NCBI RefSeq assembly: GCF_029168315.1
Contig: NZ_JARGYD010000005.1
Coordinates: forward strand, 124,001-188,000
Origin: Psychromarinibacter halotolerans
GTDB taxonomy: Bacteria > Pseudomonadota > Alphaproteobacteria > Rhodobacterales > Rhodobacteraceae
DNA: 64,000 nt
Direction: 5' to 3'
The stretch's first letter is position 1, and every line of letters starts with the position of its first letter. This document shows, piece after piece, positions 42,605 to 51,068 of this stretch. The position numbers and the translations under genes were made by a program. The notes beneath the pieces are model-generated. The model saw only the letters and a program-made list of their open reading frames with translations. It was not told the DNA's origin and ran no database searches.

Positions 42605-43629
42605 GGCGCGTCGCCGTCCGACACGCCCGCTTCCGCGAAGGTCGCCATGCCAGAGTGGCACGCGACGGCGCCTTTCAGCACCCCGATCGCCAGCGCGGCG
42701 CCGCTTCCCTCGCCAAGTCGCAGGCCCAGCGACAGCAGCGGTTCCATTGCGAACTGGTCCAGAAGCCGCCCGTGCGCGGCCTCGGCCGACCGGTGGCCCG
42801 CGGCGCAGTGATCCAGTCCGCCGGGCGCCATCCGGTGAAGCACGGCCGCGGCGGCGCAGCAGGGGAAGCCATCCAGAAGAACCGGCACACCGAAATGGCG
42901 GGCCGCCAGAATCGCGCCGGTCATCGCCGCCAGTTCGCGCCCGCCAAGGCGGCGCAGGCATTCGACGGGGTCGGACAGGGCGTCCCGGTGCAGCGCAAGC
43001 GCCTCGTCCACCACCTGCGCCTTCAGCGCCAGCCCGGCATCGTCGACGCCAGTGCCCCGGCCCACCCAGTCGGCACCGGTGCCGCCGTAAAGCCCGGCGG
43101 CCAGCGCCGCGGCCACGGTGGTGTTGGCGATGCCCATTTCGCCCACGACCAGCAGGTCGGCCTGCGGATCAAGCGCCGACCACCCGGTCTGCAGCGCCTC
43201 CAGCAGCTCGGCCTCTGTCATCGCGGGGGCGGTGGTGAAATCGGCGGTCGGTGTGTCCAGCGAAAGGGCATGGATGTCGATCGTGGCGCCGAAGCAGTCG
43301 GCCAGTTGGTTGATCGCGGCGCCGCCGGCGCGGAAGTTTGCGACCATCTGCACCGTGACCTCGGCCGGGAAGGCGGACACGCCGCGGGCCGCAACGCCGT
43401 GGTTGCCAGCGAAGACAATGACCTGCGGGCGGTCGATCATCGGCCGTGCGTCGCCGCGCCAACCGGCATACCACTGCGCAAGGTCCTCTAGCCGGCCCAG
43501 CGCCGCTGGGGGTTTCGTCAGCTGCGCGTTGCGCGCGGAGGCGCCGTCGCGGGCCGTGGCATCGGGCCCGGGCAGGTCGGTCATCGCGGCGCGGAAGGCT
43601 GGCAGGTCGGCGGGACAGTGGGCGGCCAT
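42601..43629 (-). CDS. cobT: Nicotinate-nucleotide-dimethylbenzimidazole phosphoribosyltransferase
   Basis: 342 residues. CobT activates 5,6-dimethylbenzimidazole for attachment as the lower ligand of cobalamin. VIVFAGNHGVAARGVSAFPA, FRAGGAAINQLADCFGA, GEMGIANTTVAAAL and the closing ATFAEAGVSDGDAP, which includes the catalytic glutamate, are typical. Its start codon is back to back with the cobS 5' end. The start at 43629 was chosen as the first ATG with a conserved N-terminus. Confidence 0.94.
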   Translation of the reverse strand: MAAHCPADLPAFRAAMTDLPGPDATARDGASARNAQLTKPPAALGRLEDLAQWYAGWRGDARPMIDRPQVIVFAGNHGVAARGVSAFPAEVTVQMVANFRAGGAAINQLADCFGATIDIHALSLDTPTADFTTAPAMTEAELLEALQTGWSALDPQADLLVVGEMGIANTTVAAALAAGLYGGTGADWVGRGTGVDDAGLALKAQVVDEALALHRDALSDPVECLRRLGGRELAAMTGAILAARHFGVPVLLDGFPCCAAAAVLHRMAPGGLDHCAAGHRSAEAAHGRLLDQFAMEPLLSLGLRLGEGSGAALAIGVLKGAVACHSGMATFAEAGVSDGDAP

Positions 43630-43677
43630 ATGTCTCTCTCGTTGCGGGAACTGCAGCTTGTCTCTATCCGGGAGGGC

Positions 43678-44427
43678 ATGAAGAGAACAGACGGAATTGC
43701 CGGTGACGTCATCGCCGCGCTGGGCCTGCTGACGCGGTTGCCGCTGCCGGGTCGTGCGTCCCACCGCGGCGCAGAGGCCGCCTGGGCCTGGCCGCTGGCG
43801 GGGCTGACCGTTGCGCTTCTGGCGGCTGTGCTGGCGGGGATCGGGGGCTGGATCGGCCTGCCGGTGACGCTATGCGCGGGCCTTCTGATCGCGGCACTGG
43901 TCGTGATGACCGGCGCCTTGCACGAAGACGGGCTGGCCGACGTCGCAGACGGCTTCTGGGGCGGGTTCACCAACGAGCGGCGGCTAGAGATCATGAAGGA
44001 CAGCCGCATCGGCAGCTATGGCGTCATCGCGCTGGTGTTGTCGCTTGGACTGCGCTGGCAGGCGGTGGCGGTGCTGATCGCGGGCGGCGCATGGATCGGG
44101 CCGTTGCTGGCTGCGGCGATGTTGTCGCGCGCGCCGATGGCGGTGCTGTTGCAAGAGATGCCGAACGCGCGGGGCGTGGGCCTGTCGCAGGCGGTCGGAC
44201 GGCCGGGGCGGGCGGCTGCCGCGACGGGGATGCTTGTGACGTTGGGGGTGTCGCTTTTGCTGGCCGGGTCGGGGGCCGTCTGGGTGGCGCTTGCCGTGGC
44301 GCTTGCGGCTTTCGGCGTGGCGCGGGTGGCGCAGGCAAAGGTCGGTGGCCAGACCGGAGACGTGTTGGGGGCGACCCAGCAGGTGTCCGAGGTCGTGGCC
44401 TTGTGCGCCTTCGCGGCGCTGGCCTGA
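43678..44427 (+). CDS. cobS: Adenosylcobinamide-GDP ribazoletransferase
   Basis: 249 residues with about six membrane segments. CobS joins alpha-ribazole to adenosylcobinamide-GDP as the last step of cobalamin synthesis. LLTRLPLPG near the start, GALHEDGLADVADGFWGGF with its metal-binding acidic residues, and MKDSRIGSYGVIAL are diagnostic. The ATG at 43678 has GGGAGGG and gives the family N-terminus; a longer frame to 43618 would overlap the cobT start. Together with cobT it forms a divergent cobalamin pair. Confidence 0.92.
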   Translation: MKRTDGIAGDVIAALGLLTRLPLPGRASHRGAEAAWAWPLAGLTVALLAAVLAGIGGWIGLPVTLCAGLLIAALVVMTGALHEDGLADVADGFWGGFTNERRLEIMKDSRIGSYGVIALVLSLGLRWQAVAVLIAGGAWIGPLLAAAMLSRAPMAVLLQEMPNARGVGLSQAVGRPGRAAAATGMLVTLGVSLLLAGSGAVWVALAVALAAFGVARVAQAKVGGQTGDVLGATQQVSEVVALCAFAALA

Positions 44428-44442
44428 TCAGGACCGACAGCG

Positions 44443-44474
44443 CAAAAAGAAACCGCCGCCCGAAGGCAGCGGTT
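44443..44474 (-). terminator. Terminator of carD
   Basis: On the minus strand AACCGCTGCC (44474-44465) pairs with GGCGGCGGTT (44460-44451) around a TTCG loop, one weak pair included, followed by TCTTTTTGC. Confidence 0.85.
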
Positions 44475-44496
44475 CTAATCCGGCTTGTCGCGGGAA

Positions 44497-45006
44497 TCAG
44501 GCGGCGCGGCTGACCAGCACGTCGTCGACCTGCTTCTGCGCCGACGTCTCGTCAGCGCCAGAAACGGCCGCGACTTCGCGGGTCAGGCGTTCCAGCGCAG
44601 CTTCGTACAGCTGACGCTCGGAATAGGACTGCTCGCGCTGATCGTCGGTGCGGTGCAGGTCGCGCACCACCTCGGCAATCGCGATCAGATCGCCCGAGTT
44701 GATCTTCTGTTCGTATTCCTGCGCCCGGCGCGACCACATGGCGCGCTTTACCTTGGCCTTGCCCTTCAGCGTCTTCATCGCCTGAGACACGATGTCCGGC
44801 GTCGACAGCGAGCGCAGGCCCGCTTCGGTCGCCTTGTGGGTCGGCACGCGAAGGGTCATCTTGTCCTTCTCGAAAGAGATCACGAACAGCTCCAGCTTGA
44901 TGCCGGCGATCTCTTGCTCTTCGATCGACACGATCTGGCCGACGCCATGCGCCGGGTACACCACGTATTCGTTCGGGCGGAATTCCATTTTCTTGGTCTT
45001 AGTCAT
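44497..45006 (-). CDS. carD: CarD/CdnL-family RNA polymerase-binding regulator
   Basis: 169 residues. The N-terminal RNA-polymerase-interacting domain shows RPNEYVVYPAHGVGQIVSIE, followed by a helical DNA-binding C-terminal part (RAMWSRRAQEYEQKINSGDL and IAEVVRDLHRT). CdnL/CarD stabilises open promoter complexes at rRNA and housekeeping promoters in alphaproteobacteria. The start has a GGAAGGACG site. A strong terminator follows the gene. The 299-base region upstream is unusually long for this gene-dense window. Confidence 0.93.
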   Translation of the reverse strand: MTKTKKMEFRPNEYVVYPAHGVGQIVSIEEQEIAGIKLELFVISFEKDKMTLRVPTHKATEAGLRSLSTPDIVSQAMKTLKGKAKVKRAMWSRRAQEYEQKINSGDLIAIAEVVRDLHRTDDQREQSYSERQLYEAALERLTREVAAVSGADETSAQKQVDDVLVSRAA

Positions 45007-45305
45007 GCAGCGTCCTTCCTCGAAGGTCCGAACGGACCTGAGACGGGGCTACCCGGGGCCACCGGCACCCCCGGGGCCCGGAATTTGGCGCCAAAAAAGC
45101 CAACCTCAGGAACGGGTCCCTGCGGACGGCTTCGGGTTTCCGGCGTCGATATTGGGTCTATATAGCATCAAATCGCCCCTTTTGGAAGCTTGATGCCAGT
45201 GTCAGCACCGAAAAAGCCGCTAAAACAGCAGCTTGACGGCGTCGTATTTACCTAATCCAGTTAACCCGACGTAACGTCATTCGCACGAAAGCGACGAATC
45301 GCGGG
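45007..45305. other. Leader/promoter region upstream of carD
   Basis: These 299 bases hold no reading frame of note. Near the carD end, CCGGGG (45052-45057) can pair with CCCCGG (45068-45073). Further away the ferredoxin terminator is at 45211-45232, and CTATATAG at 45158-45165 is the most AT-rich point and a candidate core promoter on the minus strand. No confident -35 box is seen. Confidence 0.35.
45211..45232 (-). terminator. Probable terminator of the ferredoxin gene
   Basis: On the minus strand GCTGC (45232-45228) pairs with GCGGC (45220-45216) around TGTTTTA, followed by TTTTT. It lies 74 bases after the fdxA stop. Confidence 0.55.
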
Positions 45306-45644
45306 TCAGCCACCCTCTCCGGGTTTCTCGGAGAAGTACTTTTCCAACTTTCCGGATTCGCCATCCCGTTCGTCCGCATCGGGCAGCGGATCTTTCTTGG
45401 TGATGATGACCGGCCAGATTTCCGAGTACTTGCGGTTGAACTCGACCCATTTCTCGGTGTCGGGCTCGGTATCGGGCAGGATCGCCTCTGCCGGGCATTC
45501 GGGCTCGCACACGCCGCAGTCGATGCACTCGTCAGGGTGAATCACCAGAAAATTCTCGCCCTCGTAGAAACAGTCCACGGGGCAGACTTCCACGCAATCG
45601 GTGTACTTGCAGGCGATGCAGTTGTCGGTGACGACGTAGGTCAT
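45306..45644 (-). CDS. fdxA: Seven-iron ferredoxin FdxA
   Basis: 112 residues. MTYVVTDNCIACKYTDCVEV is followed by CPVDCFYEGENFLVIHPDEC and IDCGVCEPECP. Cysteines C9, C17 and C50 would hold a 3Fe-4S cluster and C21, C40, C43 and C46 a 4Fe-4S cluster. FdxA carries electrons at low potential in the cytoplasm. The C-terminal KKDPLPDADERDGESGKLEK is typical of the alphaproteobacterial form. Gene order hslR-like, then fdxA, then carD is frequent in relatives. Confidence 0.94.
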   Translation of the reverse strand: MTYVVTDNCIACKYTDCVEVCPVDCFYEGENFLVIHPDECIDCGVCEPECPAEAILPDTEPDTEKWVEFNRKYSEIWPVIITKKDPLPDADERDGESGKLEKYFSEKPGEGG

Positions 45645-45694
45645 GGGCAGTGTCCGGATCTTGGCTCCGGCCCGTGCTAGCCCGCCGGGGCGGA

Positions 45695-46081
45695 TCATTC
45701 AAGGCCGTGTTGGCGCATCTCGTCTGACTTGCGGCGGTCTTTCTTGGTCGGACGGCCGCCACCCTCGAACTTCGGCGCCGGCGCGGGCCGGTCTTCCGGG
45801 GGCGGGGCAGGGGGCGACAGGTCTTCGTAGAGGGCCTGCGCTTCGGGCGCGGGGCCGCGCCGGGTGCCGGGGGCAAGAATGCGCACGACACGGATTCGCT
45901 TGGCCTGCGGGAAGGTCAGGGTGTCGCCGGGGCCGACCGCCTGCGCGGGCTTTGACACCCGCGCGGCGTTGACCCGGACATGCCCGGCCGAGACGGTCTT
46001 TGCCGCAAGGCCGCGCGTCTTGAAGAAACGCGCGTACCATAACCACTTGTCCAAACGGATGGTGGCGCGGGGCTCGGTCAA
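45695..46081 (-). CDS. S4-domain RNA-binding protein, Hsp15-like
   Basis: 128 residues. The S4 fold starts at IRLDKWLWYARFFKTRGLAA and continues through VRVNAARVSKPAQAVGPGDT, as in Hsp15 (HslR), which rescues stalled 50S subunits carrying peptidyl-tRNA. The C-terminal 50 residues are Pro/Arg/Lys-rich and differ from the E. coli protein. The only available start is TTG at 46081, one base after the stop of the SUV3-like gene, so translation is probably coupled. Confidence 0.85.
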   Translation of the reverse strand: MTEPRATIRLDKWLWYARFFKTRGLAAKTVSAGHVRVNAARVSKPAQAVGPGDTLTFPQAKRIRVVRILAPGTRRGPAPEAQALYEDLSPPAPPPEDRPAPAPKFEGGGRPTKKDRRKSDEMRQHGLE

Positions 46082-46082
46082 G

Positions 46083-49034
46083 CTACTGCTTGTCCTTCAG
46101 CCCCATCAGCGCGGCGGCGAAGGGGTTGTCGGGGTCGATCTTGTCCTTCTTGGGCGGGCGCGCTTCGTAGGTGCGGCTTTGGTTGCCGCCGCCCTTGTTC
46201 GGGCGCTTGCCCTTGCCACCGCCCTTGCCGGTGTTCGGCTTGCCACCGCGCGGCTTGCCTTGGCCCTTGTTGCCACGGTTGCCGGCACCACCACCTTCGC
46301 GGCGACGGCCGAAACCGCCCCAAGTGAAGGTGTAGAAGGTCTCGATCTCGGGGCCGGCGACATCGGCATCGGGCGCCACGCCCTGCGGCGTTTCTTCCTC
46401 GGGCGCCTGCGGAATGCCGTCATCGACCTTGGCCACGTTGTCCGCGGTCTCGTCCACGGGCGCGATCCCCTCGTCGGCCACAGCCTCGACTTCGGCAGCG
46501 GGCGCGGGGTCTTCGGCCGGGGCAGGGGCTTCGGGTGTTTCCACGATGCCACCTGCGGGCGCGGCATCGGCCACGTCCATCACGGGGGTGTCGTCTGCGG
46601 GCGCATCCTCGGACGGAGCGTCACCTTCGGCTTCCGGCACCACCTCGGTCACCGGCTTCACCTTCTGGCGTTCACCCTTCTCGGCCTTGTAGCCAAGGCC
46701 TTCCATCAGCGCGGCGAACTGGTCCAGCGTCATGCCGGTGATCGACAGCATGTCGGCGGTCGCTTCGAACCCGCCACGGCTGTCTTCCGACCGCAGCATG
46801 TCGGCAAGCCGTTCCAGCATGTCGATGCGGATCGCGCGGTCGCCCGCTTTCCGGTAGCCGGCCATCGTGTGGTAGGCTTCGGGCGCGCTGGCATCGGATG
46901 GGATCGTCACAAGGCCCGGCGGCGGGCTTTCGGGGAATTCCTGCAGGTTCTGGGCCAGCGACCACAGCACCAGCCGCAGGCGGGTCGGAGCGGGCTTCAG
47001 AAGCAGCGGCATGAAAATGGTGAACTGGCCGAACCGGATGCCGTGCTTACGCAGCGCGCCACGGGCGTCCTGATCCAGCTCTTTCACGTCCTGCGCGACT
47101 TGGTCACGCGGCAGAACGCCCATCGATTCGACCATGCGGAAGGCGAAGCCACGGGCAAGGCCGGTCAGAGCCTCGTCGCGGGACATCGCCAACAGCGGCT
47201 CGAACAGGGTCGCGATCTTGCGGTCGACGAAATGCTGAAGGCGGCGCTGCACCTTCTGCGCCACGTCGTGGCCGGCTTCTTCGTCAACGAAGGCCTGCAC
47301 CTCGGGCTTCAGGGGCTCGGATCCCGCGACCAGCTTGCCGATCGCGTGTTCACCCCACATCAGCCCGCCCTGATCGGTAAAGTCGATCTCGGTATCGGGC
47401 GAGTTGTAGAACCGGTCGGCGCGCAGGTGGAACTCGGGCTTGAGGGCCTGCAGGGATGCCTGCCGCAGCGTCTTTGCCTCGTCCGGGCTTGCTGCCTTGT
47501 CCTGGCTGAAGCGGAATCCTTCAAGCCGGCCAATGAATTGGTCCTCTACGGTCACTTCGCCCTTGTCGTTCACCTCGGCCACAAGGCTCTCCTTCTGCTT
47601 GAGCCGCCGCAGCAATACGCTGGTGCGCCGGTCCACAAATCTTTGCGTCAGCCGCTCGTGCAGGGCGTCCGACAGTCGGTCTTCTACCGCGCGGGTCGCC
47701 CCGCGCCAATGGCTTTCGTCATCGAGCCAACCGGCCCGCTGTGCCACATAGGTCCAAGTACGGATATAGGCCAGTCTTTTGGACAGGGCGTCAATTTCGC
47801 CATCGGTGCGGTCGATACGGCGGACCTGTGCCGACAGCCAGTCATCCGGCACCCGGCCGAACTCGTGCAAATAGCCGAAAATCTTCTCTAGCAGGCCGGC
47901 GTGTTCGGCGTGGCTGATGCCGCGAAAATCGGGGATGCGGCAGACGTCCCACAGAAGCTTGACCGACTTGGGGTCGGTGGTGCGGGCGCGAATGCCGTCG
48001 ACAGAAGACAGCAGCTTCAGTGCCATCAGGTCGTCCGCCTCGCGGCCGCGGGTCAGCCACTCGTCCTCTGTGCGTTCCTCGAGCGAGGCGATCAGGCGGT
48101 CCGCCGTGCCGAAGTCCAGCCGAGAGTTGCGCCACTGCAGCTTACGGATCGGCGCGAACCGGTGGTTCTGGATCGCCTCGGCGACACCTTCGTCCAGCGG
48201 CGGCGCCTCTCCGGTCACGCCGAAGGTGCCGTCCCGCGTGTAGCGGCCCGCACGGCCCGCGATCTGCGCCAGTTCGTTCGGCATCAGGTATCGCATCCGG
48301 CGTCCGTCAAACTTGGACACCGAAGAAAAGGCGACGTGGTCGATGTCGAGGTTCAGGCCCATCCCGATGGCGTCGGTCGCCACAAGGTAATCGACGTCCC
48401 CGTTCTGATACAAAGCCACCTGCGCGTTGCGGGTGCGCGGGCTGAGCGCGCCCATCACGACGGCGGCGCCCCCCTTCTGGCGGCGCAAAAGCTCGGCGAT
48501 CGCATAGACCTGATCGACAGAGAACCCGACGATGGCGGACCGGCGCGGCATGCGGCTGATCTTTTTCTGACCGATATAGGTCAGGTCCGAGAACCGTTCG
48601 CGCCGGATGAAGTTCACGCCCGGCACCTGCGCCGCGATGGCGCCGCGCATGGTGTCGGCGCCCAGCAGCAGCGTCTCGTGCGTGCCGCGTGCGCGCAGCA
48701 GACGGTCGGTGAAGACGTGGCCGCGTTCCGGATCGGCGCACAGCTGGATCTCGTCCAGCGCGACGAAATCGGCCAACAGGCCCTCGGGCATCGCCTCGGT
48801 CGTGCAGACCCAGTACTGGGTCCGGTCCGGGACGATTCGCTCTTCGCCGGTGACAAGGGCGACCACCGATGGTCCGCGCAGGGCGACGATGCGGTCGTAG
48901 ACCTCGCGCGCCAACAGGCGCAGCGGAAGGCCGATGACGCCGGTGCGATGCGCCAGCATCCGTTCGATCGCGTAATGGGTCTTGCCGGTGTTGGTCGGGC
49001 CCAGAACCGCCGTCACTCGCGCCTGTCCGGCCAT
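46083..49034 (-). CDS. SUV3-like ATP-dependent RNA helicase
   Basis: 983 residues. Helicase motif I is LGPTNTGKT (G12-T19), motif II DEIQ (D94), and motif VI QIAGRAGRY, all as in the mitochondrial SUV3 family. The middle holds the SUV3 C-terminal helical region. After residue 770 follows an acidic stretch (EGDAPSEDAPADDT) and then a Gly/Arg/Lys tail (GGAGNRGNKGQGKPRGGKPN, then GKGGGKGKRPNKGG), ending DPDNPFAAALMGL. Bacterial members are rarely studied; SUV3 works with polynucleotide phosphorylase in RNA decay. The tail is likely to bind RNA. Confidence 0.9.
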   Translation of the reverse strand: MAGQARVTAVLGPTNTGKTHYAIERMLAHRTGVIGLPLRLLAREVYDRIVALRGPSVVALVTGEERIVPDRTQYWVCTTEAMPEGLLADFVALDEIQLCADPERGHVFTDRLLRARGTHETLLLGADTMRGAIAAQVPGVNFIRRERFSDLTYIGQKKISRMPRRSAIVGFSVDQVYAIAELLRRQKGGAAVVMGALSPRTRNAQVALYQNGDVDYLVATDAIGMGLNLDIDHVAFSSVSKFDGRRMRYLMPNELAQIAGRAGRYTRDGTFGVTGEAPPLDEGVAEAIQNHRFAPIRKLQWRNSRLDFGTADRLIASLEERTEDEWLTRGREADDLMALKLLSSVDGIRARTTDPKSVKLLWDVCRIPDFRGISHAEHAGLLEKIFGYLHEFGRVPDDWLSAQVRRIDRTDGEIDALSKRLAYIRTWTYVAQRAGWLDDESHWRGATRAVEDRLSDALHERLTQRFVDRRTSVLLRRLKQKESLVAEVNDKGEVTVEDQFIGRLEGFRFSQDKAASPDEAKTLRQASLQALKPEFHLRADRFYNSPDTEIDFTDQGGLMWGEHAIGKLVAGSEPLKPEVQAFVDEEAGHDVAQKVQRRLQHFVDRKIATLFEPLLAMSRDEALTGLARGFAFRMVESMGVLPRDQVAQDVKELDQDARGALRKHGIRFGQFTIFMPLLLKPAPTRLRLVLWSLAQNLQEFPESPPPGLVTIPSDASAPEAYHTMAGYRKAGDRAIRIDMLERLADMLRSEDSRGGFEATADMLSITGMTLDQFAALMEGLGYKAEKGERQKVKPVTEVVPEAEGDAPSEDAPADDTPVMDVADAAPAGGIVETPEAPAPAEDPAPAAEVEAVADEGIAPVDETADNVAKVDDGIPQAPEEETPQGVAPDADVAGPEIETFYTFTWGGFGRRREGGGAGNRGNKGQGKPRGGKPNTGKGGGKGKRPNKGGGNQSRTYEARPPKKDKIDPDNPFAAALMGLKDKQ

Positions 49035-49213
49035 CGTTTGCCTCTGCCTTCGGGTCGCGGGGCCTTCCGTGGAAGCCCGGCGGACGGGATGCGTTCCCGA
49101 GCCACCCTCAGGGGCGGCTTTGACCCGGTCCTGTTTGTTTCACCTGATGCCCCATGTAGTGCAGCCAGCCGTCCTTGTATAGGCGCGGGGGCCGCGATGG
49201 GGGCTGCGGCGGG

Positions 49214-49765
49214 TCAGAGCGTCTGGCCGCCGAACTCGCGTTCCAGCCGATCCAACGCCGCTTTCGTCTCGGGGCGGTGCGGGTTCACCTCGGACACCAT
49301 GCGCCACGCTTCCAGCGCATCCTCGCGCATCCCGATTTCTTCAAGGATGACGGCAAGACCGGCCAGCGCGTCGAAGTGATGCGGGTTCAGTGCAAGGGCG
49401 CGGCCGATGTCTTCCAGCGCCGGACCGTGTTGACCCAGCTGGAAGAAGGCGGTGGCGCGGTTGGTCCAGCCCTCGGCGAAGTCCGGGGCGTGGTCGGTCA
49501 GCGCGGTAAAGTGATCGACGGCCAGCCGCCAGTCCTGATCCTCCATCGCGTCGATCCCGCGTTGCAGCAGCAGATCCATCGCCGGCGACCCGGACCGCTG
49601 CCATTCCGTGCGAATCCGGCGTTCCAGCTGCATCCAGTTGGACGTTTCAGGGTTGGCCAGTTCAGAAAGCATTCCGTCGACATCCGCATCCTGTGCTAGC
49701 ACCGGAGCGGTGGCGAGAAGATATGCCGCAACGACAGATTTGCAGAACCGTATCGATTTTTTCAT
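49214..49765 (-). CDS. Secreted TPR protein
   Basis: 183 residues. An N-terminal signal (CKSVVAAYLLATAPVLAQD) precedes three tetratricopeptide repeats, for example AEGWTNRATAFFQLGQHGPA, LEDIGRALALNPHHFDALAG and LEEIGMREDALEAWRMVSEV. It is probably periplasmic and scaffolds other proteins; no enzymatic domain is present. It follows the SUV3-like gene start across 179 bases on the same strand as that gene. Divergent to the SCP2 gene across 68 bases. Confidence 0.75.
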   Translation of the reverse strand: MKKSIRFCKSVVAAYLLATAPVLAQDADVDGMLSELANPETSNWMQLERRIRTEWQRSGSPAMDLLLQRGIDAMEDQDWRLAVDHFTALTDHAPDFAEGWTNRATAFFQLGQHGPALEDIGRALALNPHHFDALAGLAVILEEIGMREDALEAWRMVSEVNPHRPETKAALDRLEREFGGQTL

Positions 49766-49833
49766 AACGGAAGCATACTGCGGACGCAGCGAAAAGCGAG
49801 CCCCGCGCGGGTCACAAACGAAGGAGCCTTTCG

Positions 49834-50121
49834 ATGAGTGAAGTTATCGACGCCGCTGTCGCGGCCCTGAACGAGAAAGACACTTCCGAGTTCGACGGAA
49901 AGGCGAAATTCCTGATCGAGGACGAAGGCTCGATCGTGCTTGATTCGGACGGCGCCCGTGCGGCGGACGAAGAGACTGACGTCACGCTCAGCGCGGATGC
50001 AGAGACGTTTCAGGCGATCCTGTCCGGCGCGATGGACCCGACGTCCGCGTTCATGACCGGCAAGCTCAGCGTCGATGGCGACATGGGCATGGCGATGCAG
50101 CTGGGCGCGGTTCTCAGCTGA
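49834..50121 (+). CDS. SCP2 sterol-binding-like domain protein
   Basis: 95 residues. The fold is the stand-alone SCP2 domain: EDEGSIVLDSDGARAADEET, TVTLSADAETFQAILSGAM-type segments and FMTGKLSVDGDMGMAMQLG. Such proteins bind lipids or fatty acyl groups in a hydrophobic tunnel. It has an AAGGAG ribosome site and is one base from the alpha/beta hydrolase gene, suggesting that the pair handle a lipid together. Confidence 0.85.
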   Translation: MSEVIDAAVAALNEKDTSEFDGKAKFLIEDEGSIVLDSDGARAADEETDVTLSADAETFQAILSGAMDPTSAFMTGKLSVDGDMGMAMQLGAVLS

Positions 50122-50122
50122 G

Positions 50123-51058
50123 ATGTCGACCCCGGCGCCGTTCTTTCAAGAGGTCGCGAAGGGCCCCGATAACGTACGCGCGCTGTGGGTGACCGCCCGT
50201 GATGGCGCCCGTCTGCGCATCGCGCTTTGGCCCGGTGGCACGCGGGGGACGGTTCTGCTGTTTCCGGGGCGGACGGAATACGTCGAAAAATACGGGATTA
50301 TGGCGTCCGAGCTGGAAAGCATCGGGCTGTCCACCATCGCGATCGACTGGCGCGGTCAGGGGCTGGCCGACCGCTCGCTTGAGGATCGGGCGACGGGGCA
50401 TGTCGGCGACTTTACCGACTATCAGCACGACGTCGCGGCGATGCTGTCCACGGCGCGGGAACAGGGCCTGCCGGAACCCTATTTCCTGATCGCGCATTCG
50501 ATGGGCGGCTGTATCGGCCTGCGGGCGGTGCTGGAACATCTGCCGGTGAAGGCCGCCGTCTTCACGGGCCCGATGTGGGGCATCAAGATCAGCCGGTCGC
50601 TGCGCCCCGTGGCGTGGGTGCTGTCGTGGGCCGCGCGGAAGGTCGGGCATGGCTATCGTTACGTCCCCGGCACCAGCCCAGACACCTACGTCACCGCCGC
50701 GATGTTCGAGGACAACCTGCTGACCACTGACCCCGGGATGTTCGAGTACATGACCGAGCAACTGCGCGCGCACCCGGATCTCGCGCTTGGCGGGCCAAGC
50801 CTGCACTGGCTGTACGAGGCGTTGATCGAGACGCGGCGCCTTGCGCGGCAACCCTCGCCGGACCTGCCGTGCCTGACCTTCCTTGGCACGAACGAAAGGA
50901 TCGTCGACACGGCGGCGGTCCACGCCCGGATGGCGATGTGGCCCAAGGGGCGGTTGCAGATGGTCGAGGCTGGCGAGCACGAGGTCATGATGGAAGGCCC
51001 CGATGCGCGCAGGCGTCTTGTCGAGGATCTTGACCGCTTCTGGTTCGGCGACAGCTAA
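50123..51058 (+). CDS. Alpha/beta hydrolase, lysophospholipase L2 (PldB)-like
   Basis: 311 residues. The nucleophile elbow is AHSMGG (S126), with WRGQG and FPGR segments earlier; the acid is probably D in TNERIVDTAA and the histidine lies in AGEHEVMMEG. This Hydrolase_4 (serine aminopeptidase, S33) group contains monoacylglycerol lipases and lysophospholipases. No signal peptide is seen. It begins one base after the SCP2 stop. Substrate is inferred from the fold and from the neighbour. Confidence 0.83.
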   Translation: MSTPAPFFQEVAKGPDNVRALWVTARDGARLRIALWPGGTRGTVLLFPGRTEYVEKYGIMASELESIGLSTIAIDWRGQGLADRSLEDRATGHVGDFTDYQHDVAAMLSTAREQGLPEPYFLIAHSMGGCIGLRAVLEHLPVKAAVFTGPMWGIKISRSLRPVAWVLSWAARKVGHGYRYVPGTSPDTYVTAAMFEDNLLTTDPGMFEYMTEQLRAHPDLALGGPSLHWLYEALIETRRLARQPSPDLPCLTFLGTNERIVDTAAVHARMAMWPKGRLQMVEAGEHEVMMEGPDARRRLVEDLDRFWFGDS

Positions 51059-51068
51059 GCGGTCCGCA

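Noticed and set aside
39722..42961. 1079-residue open frame on the minus strand
   Set aside because: It lies opposite the PAS protein and the KefB-type antiporter, both of which have clear family motifs. High third-position GC keeps the opposite frame free of stops.
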